Position numbers and translations under genes: made by a program
Assembly (NCBI RefSeq): GCF_013205025.1
Contig: NZ_JABMLE010000001.1
Span: forward strand, 558,001-622,000
Reading direction: 5' to 3'
DNA from: Rathayibacter sp. VKM Ac-2857
GTDB lineage: Bacteria > Actinomycetota > Actinomycetes > Actinomycetales > Microbacteriaceae
DNA length: 64,000 bases
In this document: one piece after another, positions 40,073-47,572 of the stretch
How positions within the stretch are numbered: the stretch's first letter is position 1
Layout: each line of letters opens with the position of its first letter
Notes under the pieces: model-generated
What the model was told of the DNA's origin: nothing
The model's database searches: none
Seen by the model: only the letters and a program-made list of their open reading frames with translations

Positions 40073-41095
40073 CTAGTCCGATGCCCGCGCGGTCGCCGCG
40101 TGCTCGCCGCGCTCGTAGACGTCCGCCGCCGAGCCGACGATCAGCGGGTCGGGTCCGAGCGGCGAGACGACCTCGTCGTCCCGGCCGTCGTAGTCGTAGA
40201 GGCTCAGCACGTAGCGCATGGCCTCGAGCCGCGCGCGCTTCTTGTCGTTGCTCTTGACGATGGTCCACGGGGCGTCGGCCGTGTCGGTCGCCGCCATCAT
40301 CGCCTCCTTGGCCGCCGTGTAGTCGCCCCACTTGTCGAGCGAGGCGAGGTCCATCGGCGAGAGCTTCCACTGCCGCACCGGGTCGATCATCCGGATGGTG
40401 AAGCGGGTGCGCTGCTCCTCGGCCGAGACCGAGAACCAGAGCTTGACCAGGTCGATCCCCTCGCCGACCAGCATGCTCTCGAACAGCGGCGTCTGCCGGA
40501 TGAACTCGTCGTACTGCTCCGGAGTGCAGAACCCCATCACGCGCTCGACCCCTGCGCGGTTGTACCAGGAGCGGTCGAACAGCACGATCTCGCCCGCGGC
40601 GGGCAGGTGCGAGACGTAGCGCTGGAAGTACCACTGCGTGCCCTCCCGCTCGGTCGGCTTCTCAAGCGCGACCACGCGGGCCCCGCGCGGATTGAGGTGC
40701 TCGGTGAAGCGCTTGATCGTGCCGCCCTTGCCCGCGGCGTCGCGTCCCTCGAAGACGACGACGAGGCGCCGGCCGTGCTTCTTGATCCAGTTCTGCAGCT
40801 TCAGCAGCTCGATCTGCAGCAGCCGCTTGCCGGCCTCGTACTCCTCGCGCGACATCCGCTCGTCGTAGGGGTAGCCCTCGCGCCAGGTGTCGATCTGCGT
40901 GCCGTCGCGGCGCAGCAGCACCGGATCGTCGTCGTCCTCGTCGAGCACGACGAGGTCGCGGGCGTCCTCGGGAGTGAGCGAGCGGAGCAGCTCGGGAGAG
41001 GGCACGAGGGCACCGTCGGAGGCGGAGTCGGGGGCAGCGGGAGCGGCCTCGAGGACGGCGTCGGAGCGGGGGGAGCGATCGGAGGCGGAGGGCAC
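40073..41095 (-). CDS. ppk2: Polyphosphate kinase 2 family protein
   Basis: 340 residues. The PPK2 domain covers about 80-310, with Walker A FEGRDAAGKGGTIKRF, the lid/Walker B region LFDRSWYNRAGVERVMGF, and the later SPMDLASLDKWGDYTAAKE. It interconverts polyphosphate and nucleoside phosphates. The N-terminal 70 residues are low-complexity and acidic. A leaderless GTG start is supported by TAGCGT 6 nt upstream. It probably shares a transcript with the phosphopantetheinyl transferase; ATP regeneration for the ATP-hungry synthetase is an attractive but unproven link. Confidence 0.92.
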   Translation of the reverse strand: MPSASDRSPRSDAVLEAAPAAPDSASDGALVPSPELLRSLTPEDARDLVVLDEDDDDPVLLRRDGTQIDTWREGYPYDERMSREEYEAGKRLLQIELLKLQNWIKKHGRRLVVVFEGRDAAGKGGTIKRFTEHLNPRGARVVALEKPTEREGTQWYFQRYVSHLPAAGEIVLFDRSWYNRAGVERVMGFCTPEQYDEFIRQTPLFESMLVGEGIDLVKLWFSVSAEEQRTRFTIRMIDPVRQWKLSPMDLASLDKWGDYTAAKEAMMAATDTADAPWTIVKSNDKKRARLEAMRYVLSLYDYDGRDDEVVSPLGPDPLIVGSAADVYERGEHAATARASD

Positions 41096-41101
41096 GGAGC
41101 G

Positions 41102-41107
41102 ACGCTA
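41102..41107 (-). promoter_or_regulatory. -10 box for leaderless ppk2
   Basis: Minus-strand TAGCGT, 6 nt before the GTG. Confidence 0.5.
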
Positions 41108-41175
41108 GAGCGCCCGTGCGACGCTCCGGTGAACGGCGGGTGTCCGCCCCTCTCGCGCCGCGGCACACCCGGTCG

Positions 41176-41181
41176 TACCCT
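41176..41181 (+). promoter_or_regulatory. -10 box for leaderless DUF2277 gene
   Basis: TACCCT, 6 nt before the ATG at 41188. Confidence 0.5.
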
Positions 41182-41187
41182 CGTCGC

Positions 41188-41460
41188 ATGTGCCGGAACA
41201 TCCACACCCTCCACAACTTCGCGCCCGCCGCCTCCGACGAGGAGGTGCACGCCGCCGCCCTGCAGTACGTCCGCAAGATCAGCGGCGCCACCAGCCCGTC
41301 GAAGGCGAATCAGGAGGCCTTCGACCGCGCCGTGGCCGAGATCGCCCACATCACGGGCCACCTCCTCGAGGACCTGGTGACGACCGCACCGCCGAAGGAC
41401 CGCGAGGTCGAGGCGGCGAAGGCCCGCGAGCGCTCGGCCAAGCGGTTCGCGACGGCCTGA
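41188..41460 (+). CDS. DUF2277 family protein
   Basis: A 90-residue protein beginning MCRNIHTLHNFAPAASDEEV with ALQYVRKISG, the hallmark start of DUF2277. Function is unknown. The N-terminal MCRNI segment is the most conserved part of the family. The C-terminus is rich in Lys/Glu/Ala (helical). A longer frame upstream is ruled out by the -10 box and the family start. Confidence 0.85.
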   Translation: MCRNIHTLHNFAPAASDEEVHAAALQYVRKISGATSPSKANQEAFDRAVAEIAHITGHLLEDLVTTAPPKDREVEAAKARERSAKRFATA

Positions 41461-41477
41461 TCCCCACGGGCACGCGC

Positions 41478-41969
41478 CTAGCCGATCAGGTAGGCGAAGC
41501 CGCGACCCGAGCGCGCGACCCCGGTCGTGAACTCCACGGCGCGGTCGAGGCACTGGCGGGCGTACTCCCCCTCAGGATGCTCCGCCAGCTCCTCCTCCAC
41601 CTCCGACCGGAGCGCGATCAGATCGTCGGCGATCTCGGCGACCTCGTCCGGCGGGACGGCCCGGACGCAGGGGTCCCAGCCCATCCCCCGCACGGTGACC
41701 CGACCCTCGACCATCCGGTGTGCGGGCCGCGGCGGCTGCTCCGGCGATCGCGGAGCGGTCAGCGTCTGCAGCGCCGACCACGCCTTGTCGAGGTAGAGCA
41801 TGTCGCCCTCCGGGACGGACCGCCGGAAGTCGGTGCAGGTGGTCACGGCTCCGTTCGGCATCCCCCAGGCGTCGGCGAGCGGATCGTCGCTGAGGACGCT
41901 CCGCGGATCGGCGAGCGCGCGCTCGGTCAGGTCGGCATCGAAGGCGTAGGCGTAATAACGGATTCCCAT
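41478..41969 (-). CDS. DUF1877-like (YfbM-like) protein
   Basis: 163 residues beginning MGIRYYAYAFDADL. A mid-region YLDKAWSALQTLT parallels LDKRWDFLHFGLTG of E. coli YfbM, and the C-terminal end (GFAYLIG) parallels TVIVG. On that basis it is placed near DUF1877 by eye. It is acidic and soluble, of unknown function. The ATG at 41969 is chosen as the conserved family start; an upstream ATG adds eight residues. It faces the DUF2277 gene with only 17 nt between the stops. Confidence 0.6.
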   Translation of the reverse strand: MGIRYYAYAFDADLTERALADPRSVLSDDPLADAWGMPNGAVTTCTDFRRSVPEGDMLYLDKAWSALQTLTAPRSPEQPPRPAHRMVEGRVTVRGMGWDPCVRAVPPDEVAEIADDLIALRSEVEEELAEHPEGEYARQCLDRAVEFTTGVARSGRGFAYLIG

Positions 41970-42114
41970 GCGTCGATGCTGCCGAGCGGCCACGGCCCGC
42001 GGAGACCCGATGCCCGCATCCGGGGAGAGCGCGGCAGTTCTCGCAGCTGTGGAGGACGGCCGCCGAGGACCTCAGCGGTGCATCGCCGGCGTCCCGTCGA
42101 ACAATGTCGGTGCT

Positions 42115-42684
42115 TCAGACGGCCCGGAGTGCATCAGGAGTCCACCGCGGCCACTGCGGGCCGCCGACGAGCGTCCCGTGCTCGAAGGTCGCGCAGAGAC
42201 GGAACGGCTCTCGCGCACTGCTGTTGTCGAGCACCTCCACGACGTCGGCGACCGGGATCGCACTCCTGACGTGGCTCCACAGCCGCTCGTAACGGGCGCG
42301 GATCTTCTCCTCCGGCACGACGTGTCCGCCCCGACGGACCCGCTCCAGCACCCGTTGCACGGTCAGCTCGACCGGAACCATCACGACATGGAGGTGGACG
42401 AGGTAGCCCGCCTCGACGGCGTCGGACAACAGCTCGACCTTGCTCGGATGGGAGAACACCGTCTCGGAGAGGAACGACTCCCCGGCGGCGAGCATCTCCC
42501 TGCGACGGGCCTCCGCGATCCGCGCCGCCTCGTAGGCGTGCTCTGCCTCACCACCGGGCCATCGCTCCGCCGCGATCTCGTCCGCGTTGATGAACGGCAG
42601 GTGGGTCGTCGGCATCAGGACATCGCGGACGTAGGTCGACTTCCCCGCTCCGTTCGGGCCGGCGAGGAGGTGCAGCAGCGGCAT
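42115..42684 (-). CDS. Zeta-toxin family kinase (toxin of a TA pair)
   Basis: 189 residues. Walker A is LLAGPNGAGKST. FINADEIAAERWPG contains the zeta-type NADEI segment with the catalytic Asp, and SFLSETVFSHPSKVELL matches the ETVFS substrate motif. Zeta toxins phosphorylate UDP-N-acetylglucosamine and poison wall synthesis, though some chromosomal homologues have other targets. The ATG overlaps the stop of the upstream small gene (ATGA), the usual antitoxin-toxin order. The partner here is not a classical epsilon protein. Confidence 0.82.
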   Translation of the reverse strand: MPLLHLLAGPNGAGKSTYVRDVLMPTTHLPFINADEIAAERWPGGEAEHAYEAARIAEARRREMLAAGESFLSETVFSHPSKVELLSDAVEAGYLVHLHVVMVPVELTVQRVLERVRRGGHVVPEEKIRARYERLWSHVRSAIPVADVVEVLDNSSAREPFRLCATFEHGTLVGGPQWPRWTPDALRAV

Positions 42685-43043
42685 CAGGAGCGAGCGGGAT
42701 GGATGACGAGGTCGCCGTTGTCATCGACCTCGGAGTAGGACTCCCCGGACGCCTCGAATCCGGCAGCGTAGTTCAGGCCGCCGCGCAGGGCTGTCATCCG
42801 ATCCGCCCACTCCTTGCGCACCACGGCCTGCTCGTGCTCCCGAAGAGCGTCGTAGGCGATCGCTCCCGCGAGGACCTCGGCGATCGCGCGACTGTTGACC
42901 TGGGGAGACATCTCCAGCTCCCTGCCGATCCGCGCCCAGTGCGCGATCTGCTGAGGCACCGTGCGCGAGGCGACCCGCGCTGCGGTGACCGCCGACTCGT
43001 AGACGTCGGCGGGCAGGCGGGTCGGCTGGCTGGACCTGGTCAC
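42684..43043 (-). CDS. ParD-like antitoxin partner of the zeta-type toxin
   Basis: 119 residues. The N-terminal half (RLPADVYESAVTAARVASRTVPQQIAHWARIGRELE) resembles the ribbon-helix-helix 'TA system antitoxin ParD' type. The C-terminal part is acidic and probably wraps the toxin. The start is a leaderless GTG. The gene is preceded by a perfect palindrome overlapping its -10 box, as expected for autorepression. The family assignment is by pattern only. Confidence 0.7.
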   Translation of the reverse strand: MTRSSQPTRLPADVYESAVTAARVASRTVPQQIAHWARIGRELEMSPQVNSRAIAEVLAGAIAYDALREHEQAVVRKEWADRMTALRGGLNYAAGFEASGESYSEVDDNGDLVIHPARS

Positions 43044-43049
43044 CGTTCG

Positions 43050-43067
43050 AATGTAGCACCGTGCTAC
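43050..43067 (-). promoter_or_regulatory. Promoter and operator of the toxin-antitoxin pair
   Basis: Minus-strand -10 TACATT (43055-43050) lies 6 nt before the antitoxin GTG. The palindrome GTAGCAC-C-GTGCTAC (43053-43067, 7-bp arms) overlaps it, so a bound repressor would hide the -10 box. Confidence 0.65.
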
Positions 43068-43110
43068 CGATCAAGACTGTTCGAGGTGCCGCTGGGCGCA
43101 CGCAGGGACG

Positions 43111-43785
43111 TCAGGCGTCGAAGGCCGCGGGCGGCAGATCCGTCACGCCGTCCTCGATCGCGCGGACGATGCGCGCGGCGACCGACTCCGGCGAGTGACC
43201 CGCGCCGAAGCGCGGCGCAGTGCCGGCGAGCGGGTGCTGCGCCAGCGCCGTCTCGGTGTGGCCGGGGCGCGCGTCGAGCAGGAGGATCCCCGCCTTCTTG
43301 TACTCCCGCGCCGACGCCCGGACGAACGAGTACAGGGCCGCCTTGGACGCGGAGTACGCGGCGAGACCTGCGGTCGGCGCCTCGGCGACCACTCCGCTGA
43401 TCGTCACCGCGAACGGCTGCCGGTCAGAGGCGGACAGCGCGGCGAACGACGCGGTCAGCACACGGATCGGCGCGAGCGCGTTGACGTCGACGAGCTCCTC
43501 GAGCACCGCCGGGTCCAGCTCGGCTGACGGCCCGAAGGCGACGACGCCGGCCGCCACGACGACGCCGTCGAGTCGGCCGTGCCGGCGGACGACCTCGTCG
43601 ACGACACGCTGCGGAGCGTCCTCGCCGAGCAGATCGGCCACGAGGGGCGCGTCACCGAGAGCAACGGCATCGCGGCCCGAGCGGACCACCGTCGCGCCGT
43701 TGCGCTCCAGCTCGTCCGCGAGCAGGCGCCCGAGCCCGCCGGAGGCACCGAGCACGAGGACGACGGTGCCTTCGAATCGAGTCAT
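43111..43785 (-). CDS. Short-chain dehydrogenase/reductase
   Basis: A 224-residue classical-type SDR. The cofactor motif is VLGASGGLGRLLA (GxxxGxG variant), the active-site YSASK includes Tyr and Lys, and ISG supplies the preceding Ser. An Arg/Asp after beta-2 (VRSGRD) suggests NADP preference. The substrate is unknown. A leaderless ATG follows TAGGCT by 6 nt. It has no evident functional neighbours. Confidence 0.88.
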   Translation of the reverse strand: MTRFEGTVVLVLGASGGLGRLLADELERNGATVVRSGRDAVALGDAPLVADLLGEDAPQRVVDEVVRRHGRLDGVVVAAGVVAFGPSAELDPAVLEELVDVNALAPIRVLTASFAALSASDRQPFAVTISGVVAEAPTAGLAAYSASKAALYSFVRASAREYKKAGILLLDARPGHTETALAQHPLAGTAPRFGAGHSPESVAARIVRAIEDGVTDLPPAAFDA

Positions 43786-43791
43786 CCCCGA

Positions 43792-43797
43792 AGCCTA
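43792..43797 (-). promoter_or_regulatory. -10 box for leaderless SDR gene
   Basis: Minus-strand TAGGCT, 6 nt before the ATG. Confidence 0.5.
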
Positions 43798-43847
43798 GAC
43801 GGGGGGTCTGGCGCGGATCGCCTCTACCGGGGCGCGACGGGCGCCAA

Positions 43848-43853
43848 TACGGT
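43848..43853 (+). promoter_or_regulatory. -10 box for leaderless 70-aa gene
   Basis: TACGGT, 7 nt before the ATG at 43861. Confidence 0.45.
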
Positions 43854-43860
43854 TGTTCGC

Positions 43861-44073
43861 ATGTCGCGTCCGGACACCTGCGCCGTGCTCCACCGACTGG
43901 TGGAGGTCCTCGAGGACCCCGCCCCGATCAATCGCGGCCACGCCCGGCATGTGAGCGGCCTCCTCTCCGTCGCGCTGGACAGTGCGCCGGCCCTCCGCAG
44001 CTGTGGCAGCGCCTCCGCACAGCTCGCCGCGTTCGCGCCCGAGGACCCGGCCGAGGACGACCCGGCCCTCTGA
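43861..44073 (+). CDS. Small hypothetical protein, 70 aa
   Basis: The protein begins MSRPDTCAVLHRLVEVLEDP and has two Cys, an internal helix-forming His/Arg region and an acidic tail ending PEDPAEDDPAL. The family is not recognised. The case for a gene rests on the leaderless -10 box at the right distance, a sensible amphipathic start, and the gap between flanking genes. Palindromic repeats follow the stop. Confidence 0.5.
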   Translation: MSRPDTCAVLHRLVEVLEDPAPINRGHARHVSGLLSVALDSAPALRSCGSASAQLAAFAPEDPAEDDPAL

Positions 44074-44103
44074 GCGCGCCGACCGCCTTGCTCCACTCCT
44101 CGA

Positions 44104-44299
44104 AAGTTGCGGTAGTCGAGCGCGACTACCGCAACTTCTGAGGACTCGCCCCTTCGCCGGCGGCCCGCTGGCCACTCCGCGGAAGTCGGCGTACTCGAGC
44201 AGCCGGTCCGACAACTCCTGCGGAGCCGAGGACCTCCGCGCCGACCGGCTCACTCCACTCCTCCAAAGTTGCGGTAGTCGAGCGCGACTACCGCAACTT
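44104..44299. repeat. Two identical 34-bp palindromes
   Basis: AAGTTGCGGTAGTCG-AGCG-CGACTACCGCAACTT occurs at 44104-44137 and again at 44266-44299, with perfect 15-bp arms. The flanks are also similar (GCGCCGACCG...CTCCACTCCTC before, CTGAGGACTCG/CTGCGGACTCG after). A decayed third copy (AAGTCGGCGTACTCG...) lies between them near 44172. This family differs from the GGTCTCGATACG element. Confidence 0.85.
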
Positions 44300-44329
44300 C
44301 TGCGGACTCGCGGCGCCGACGCCGCCTCG

Positions 44330-44335
44330 TAGACT
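44330..44335 (+). promoter_or_regulatory. Possible -10 box for DUF2510 gene
   Basis: TAGACT, about 26 nt before the GTG. No clear -35 box. Confidence 0.35.
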
Positions 44336-44361
44336 CGACGGGCCGAGAGAACGGGGACCCG

Positions 44362-45453
44362 GTGGACGACGAACGCGCCGCACCTGCGGGCTGGTACCGC
44401 GATGACGACCACCCGGAGTCCCTCCGCTGGTGGGACGGCACGCAGTGGACGGATGCCCGCCGCTCCGCGGACGACGCTCCGGTCGCCGTCCCGGTCGCCG
44501 CCCCGGTCGCCGCCGAGCACGTCGAGTACCGCCTCCCGAACTCCGCCGGCACCCCGACCGTCGACGCGACCGACGAGGCCGAGCGGATCGAGGAGATCGC
44601 CGCCGTCGTCGGCCGCCCGCTGCGCATCGGCGAGGTTTCGGAGCAGACGCTCGACGTCGTCCTCGTCCCCGAGCCCGACCACCCCTCCGGTACCCCCGCG
44701 GTGTCCGTCCGTGCAGGCGGCCGCGTGATCGGCTACCTCCCCGACGCCTATCGCCGTGCCCCCGGGTTCACCGGGCTCTCCCGCGTGGTCGCCGGCCGCG
44801 CCGCCCCCACGACGACAGCACGACTCCGCGCCGAGCGGACGGAGGACGGCCTGCGCGCCTCGGTGAAGGTCGCCCTGGTCGCTCCCGAGCTGCTGGTCCC
44901 GCTCAACGCGCCGCCGGAGGAGCGCTACTCGATCCTCCCCTGGGGTCGCGCCCTGCAGGTGCAGCGTGAAGACGAGCACTTCGTCCGCCTCACCGCGGTG
45001 GTCCCCGAGGGCGGCCGCGGCCTCCTCCTCGTGACGCTGCACCTCGCCGACGGTCTCGTCGAGGTGCGCCTCGACGGCGACCGCGTCGGCGAGCTGACCG
45101 CGGCGACGTCCGAGCAGTTCGCGCCCACCCTCCGCCACCTGGCCGGCCTCGGCCTCACCGCGGTCGCCTACTGCACCCTGCAGGGCTCCCCGCTGAAGGC
45201 CGAGCTGACCCTCCAGGCCGCCCGTGCCGCCGAGCTGCCGGCGGACTGGGTGGACGGCCCTCCGGTGACGCTGCCCCGGCTGATCCCCGGCGCCACGGAG
45301 GCCCCGCCCGCCTACGTCGCGCCGCTTCGGCCGACCCCGCGCACCTCGGAGGCGGTGGCCCGGTCCACCCGCCGCACCGTCGCCTGGGTCGTCGTCGGCG
45401 TGTGCACGCTGGTCGGCCTCTCCAGCTGGATCATCGGCGACGTCCTGAACTGA
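44362..45453 (+). CDS. DUF2510-domain membrane-anchored protein
   Basis: 363 residues. The N-terminal DUF2510 motif is PAGWYRDDDHPESLRWWDG followed by TQWT. A long soluble middle region (about 60-320) is not recognised. A single C-terminal membrane helix (RTVAWVVVGVCTLVGLSSWI) places the bulk in the cytoplasm or outside depending on topology. DUF2510 occurs at the N-terminus of many actinobacterial membrane proteins; its role is unknown. It starts with GTG. Confidence 0.75.
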   Translation: MDDERAAPAGWYRDDDHPESLRWWDGTQWTDARRSADDAPVAVPVAAPVAAEHVEYRLPNSAGTPTVDATDEAERIEEIAAVVGRPLRIGEVSEQTLDVVLVPEPDHPSGTPAVSVRAGGRVIGYLPDAYRRAPGFTGLSRVVAGRAAPTTTARLRAERTEDGLRASVKVALVAPELLVPLNAPPEERYSILPWGRALQVQREDEHFVRLTAVVPEGGRGLLLVTLHLADGLVEVRLDGDRVGELTAATSEQFAPTLRHLAGLGLTAVAYCTLQGSPLKAELTLQAARAAELPADWVDGPPVTLPRLIPGATEAPPAYVAPLRPTPRTSEAVARSTRRTVAWVVVGVCTLVGLSSWIIGDVLN

Positions 45454-45478
45454 CACGACTCGTCGCCGCGCTGCCTCG

Positions 45479-45673
45479 TCAGCGGCCGAGCCGGGCGAGC
45501 AGACCTGCGTACCGCTCGCGCGCTCGAGCAGAGAGAGGTCCTACGCCGCCCGCCTCCACTCGCCGATCGGCCTCGTCCTCAGGACCGTCGCTCGACGGCG
45601 CGTCGGCAGGCACCGCGCTGAACTCGGACCGAGTGCGCGCGTCCCGAGCATCCGTGAGCCATCGCGACGTCAT
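45479..45673 (-). CDS. Possible small hypothetical protein, 64 aa
   Basis: An open frame starting ATG with product MTSRWLTDARDARTRSEF... and ending in a helical Arg/Leu segment (ARERYAGLLARLGR). No family, Shine-Dalgarno or -10 box is clear. It is listed because it fills part of the 361-bp gap 45454-45814 and has coding-like composition. It could be spurious. Confidence 0.3.
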   Translation of the reverse strand: MTSRWLTDARDARTRSEFSAVPADAPSSDGPEDEADRRVEAGGVGPLSARARERYAGLLARLGR

Positions 45674-45746
45674 ACCGGGATGATGCCAGAACTCATCGCC
45701 GGCGTCTACCGAACTGTCGACCGACCTCCGGCTCGCAGAAACACGT

Positions 45747-45781
45747 CCGGCTCGCCGGATCGTCGAGATCCTGCGAGCCGG
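45747..45781 (-). terminator. Terminator hairpin downstream of ychF
   Basis: CCGGCTCGC-c-GGATC (45747-45761) pairs with GATCC-t-GCGAGCCGG (45767-45781) around a 5-nt loop, with a single mismatch. It lies 34 nt past the ychF stop. Confidence 0.7.
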
Positions 45782-45814
45782 AGACCGTCCCGCGAGCCGC
45801 GGCTCGCCGAAGTG

Positions 45815-46888
45815 TCACACGTTGAAGCGGAACTCCACCACGTCGCCGTCCTGCATCACGTAGTCCTTGCCCTCGATGCGGGCCTTGCCCTTGGCGCGGG
45901 CCTCGGCGATCGAGCCGGTCTCGACGAGGTCGTCGAACGAGATGATCTCAGCCTTGATGAAGCCCTTCTGGAAGTCGGTGTGGATCACGCCGGCCGCCTG
46001 CGGGGCGGTCCAGCCCTTGCCGATCGTCCAGGCGCGCGTCTCCTTCGGGCCCGCCGTCAAGTAGGTCTGCAGACCGAGGGTGTCGAAGCCGATGCTCGCG
46101 AGCTGGTTGAGGCCAGACTCGGTCTGGCCGGTGGACTCGAGCATCTCCGCCGCGTCGGCCTCGTCGAGGTCGATCAGCTCGGACTCGATCTTCGCGTCGA
46201 GGAAGATCGCGTGCGCGGGGGCGACCAGCGCGGCCAGCTCGGCCTTGCGCGCGTCGTCGGTCAGCACGGCCTCGTCGACGTTGAAGACGTAGATGAAGGG
46301 CTTCGCGGTGAGCAGGCCCAGCTCGCGGATCGGCTCGAGCTCGATCGAGGACGCCGAGAGCGGCTTGCCGGAGTCGAGGAACTCGCGCGCCTTCTTCGCC
46401 GTCTCGAGCACGATCGGCTCGATCTTCCTGCCCTTGAGCTCCTTCTCGTACCGCGCCTCGGCCTTCTCGAGGGTCTGCAGGTCGGCGAGGACGAGCTCGG
46501 TGTTGATCGTCTCCATGTCGCTCGCGGCGTCGACCTTGCCGTCGACGTGCACGACGTCGGCGTCCTCGAAGCCGCGGATGACCTGCGCGATCGCGTCGGC
46601 CTCGCGGATGTTGGCGAGGAACTTGTTGCCCAGGCCCTCGCCCTCCGAGGCGCCGCGGACGATGCCGGCGATGTCGACGAACGACACCGGCGCGGGGAGG
46701 ATGCGCTCCGAGCCGAAGATGCCGGCCAGCACCTCGAGGCGGGAGTCGGGCAGGTTCACGACTCCGACGTTGGGCTCGATCGTCGCGAACGGGTAGTTCG
46801 CGGCGAGCACCGTGTTCTTGGTCAGCGCGTTGAAGAGCGTCGACTTGCCGACGTTGGGGAGTCCGACGATTGCGATAGTGAGAGCCAC
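45815..46888 (-). CDS. ychF: Ribosome-associated ATPase YchF/OLA1
   Basis: A 357-residue Obg-family P-loop protein. G1 is GLPNVGKST and the downstream SYPFATIEPNVGVV-like segment reads NYPFATIEPNVG. The C-terminal TGS domain (about 275-357) ends DYVMQDGDVVEFRFNV. YchF binds ATP and associates with ribosomes, and responds to oxidative stress. The GTG at 46888 (VALTIAIVGLPN) is preferred over an ATG six bases upstream because TAGGAT lies 8 nt before it. Confidence 0.94.
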   Translation of the reverse strand: MALTIAIVGLPNVGKSTLFNALTKNTVLAANYPFATIEPNVGVVNLPDSRLEVLAGIFGSERILPAPVSFVDIAGIVRGASEGEGLGNKFLANIREADAIAQVIRGFEDADVVHVDGKVDAASDMETINTELVLADLQTLEKAEARYEKELKGRKIEPIVLETAKKAREFLDSGKPLSASSIELEPIRELGLLTAKPFIYVFNVDEAVLTDDARKAELAALVAPAHAIFLDAKIESELIDLDEADAAEMLESTGQTESGLNQLASIGFDTLGLQTYLTAGPKETRAWTIGKGWTAPQAAGVIHTDFQKGFIKAEIISFDDLVETGSIAEARAKGKARIEGKDYVMQDGDVVEFRFNV

Positions 46889-46896
46889 GGGCATCC

Positions 46897-46902
46897 ATCC
46901 TA
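46897..46902 (-). promoter_or_regulatory. -10 box for leaderless ychF
   Basis: Minus-strand TAGGAT, 8 nt before the GTG. Confidence 0.45.
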
Positions 46903-46969
46903 CGGCGTGGTCGCGGGGGCGCCGCGTGCCGGTCCGGGCGGCGTCGGAGGTGCGTGAGAGGGTGAAGGC

Positions 46970-47557
46970 GTGCCCATCGACTTCACCGCCATCGACTTCG
47001 AGACCGCCAACTCGCACGGAGCGTCCGCCTGCTCGGTCGGCCTCGTCAAGGTCCGCGACGGCCGCGTCGTCGATCGCGCGGGCTGGCTCATCCGCCCGCC
47101 CTACGGCTACGACGACTTCCTCGAGTGGAACACCCGCATCCACGGCATCCGCAAGCACGACGTGCACGCGGCCGCCTCCTGGGTCGAGCAGTTCGACGAC
47201 CTGGTCGCCTTCGCCGGCGAGGACGTCTTCGTCGCGCACAACGCCGGCTTCGACATGAGCGTCATCCGCGCCGCCTGCGCCGCGACGGCGCTCGAGCTCC
47301 CCGCGTACGACTACCTCTGCTCGCTCCAGCTCGCCCGCAAGACCTACCAGCTCGAGTCCTACCGCCTGCCGTCCGTCGCCTTCGCCGCCGGCTACGACGA
47401 CTTCCGCCACCACGACGCGTCGGCCGACGCCGAGGCCTGCGCCGCGATCGTCGTGCACGCCGCCCGCCGGCACGGCGCCGGCAGCCTGGCCGAGCTCGGC
47501 GAGCTGGCCGGGGTGTCGGTCAAGCGCCTGCGGCCGAAGGCGCCGATCGCCGCCTGA
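46970..47557 (+). CDS. DEDDh 3'-5' exonuclease (DnaQ/PolC-epsilon-like)
   Basis: 195 residues. ExoI is FTAIDFETAN (Asp and Glu), ExoII is VAHNAGFDMSV (Asp) and ExoIII is HHDASADAEACA (His and Asp). This is a complete DEDDh set. No polymerase or BRCT domain follows, so it is a stand-alone proofreading or repair exonuclease. The last 20 residues (GVSVKRLRPKAPIAA) are basic. It starts with GTG and is divergent from ychF. Confidence 0.88.
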   Translation: MPIDFTAIDFETANSHGASACSVGLVKVRDGRVVDRAGWLIRPPYGYDDFLEWNTRIHGIRKHDVHAAASWVEQFDDLVAFAGEDVFVAHNAGFDMSVIRAACAATALELPAYDYLCSLQLARKTYQLESYRLPSVAFAAGYDDFRHHDASADAEACAAIVVHAARRHGAGSLAELGELAGVSVKRLRPKAPIAA

Positions 47558-47572
47558 CCCCCGGCAGACCCC

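Noticed and set aside
45402-45683. Plus-strand small open frame after the DUF2510 gene
   Set aside because: It overlaps the end of the DUF2510 gene out of phase, lacks a start signal, and encodes Arg/Ser/Pro low-complexity sequence.
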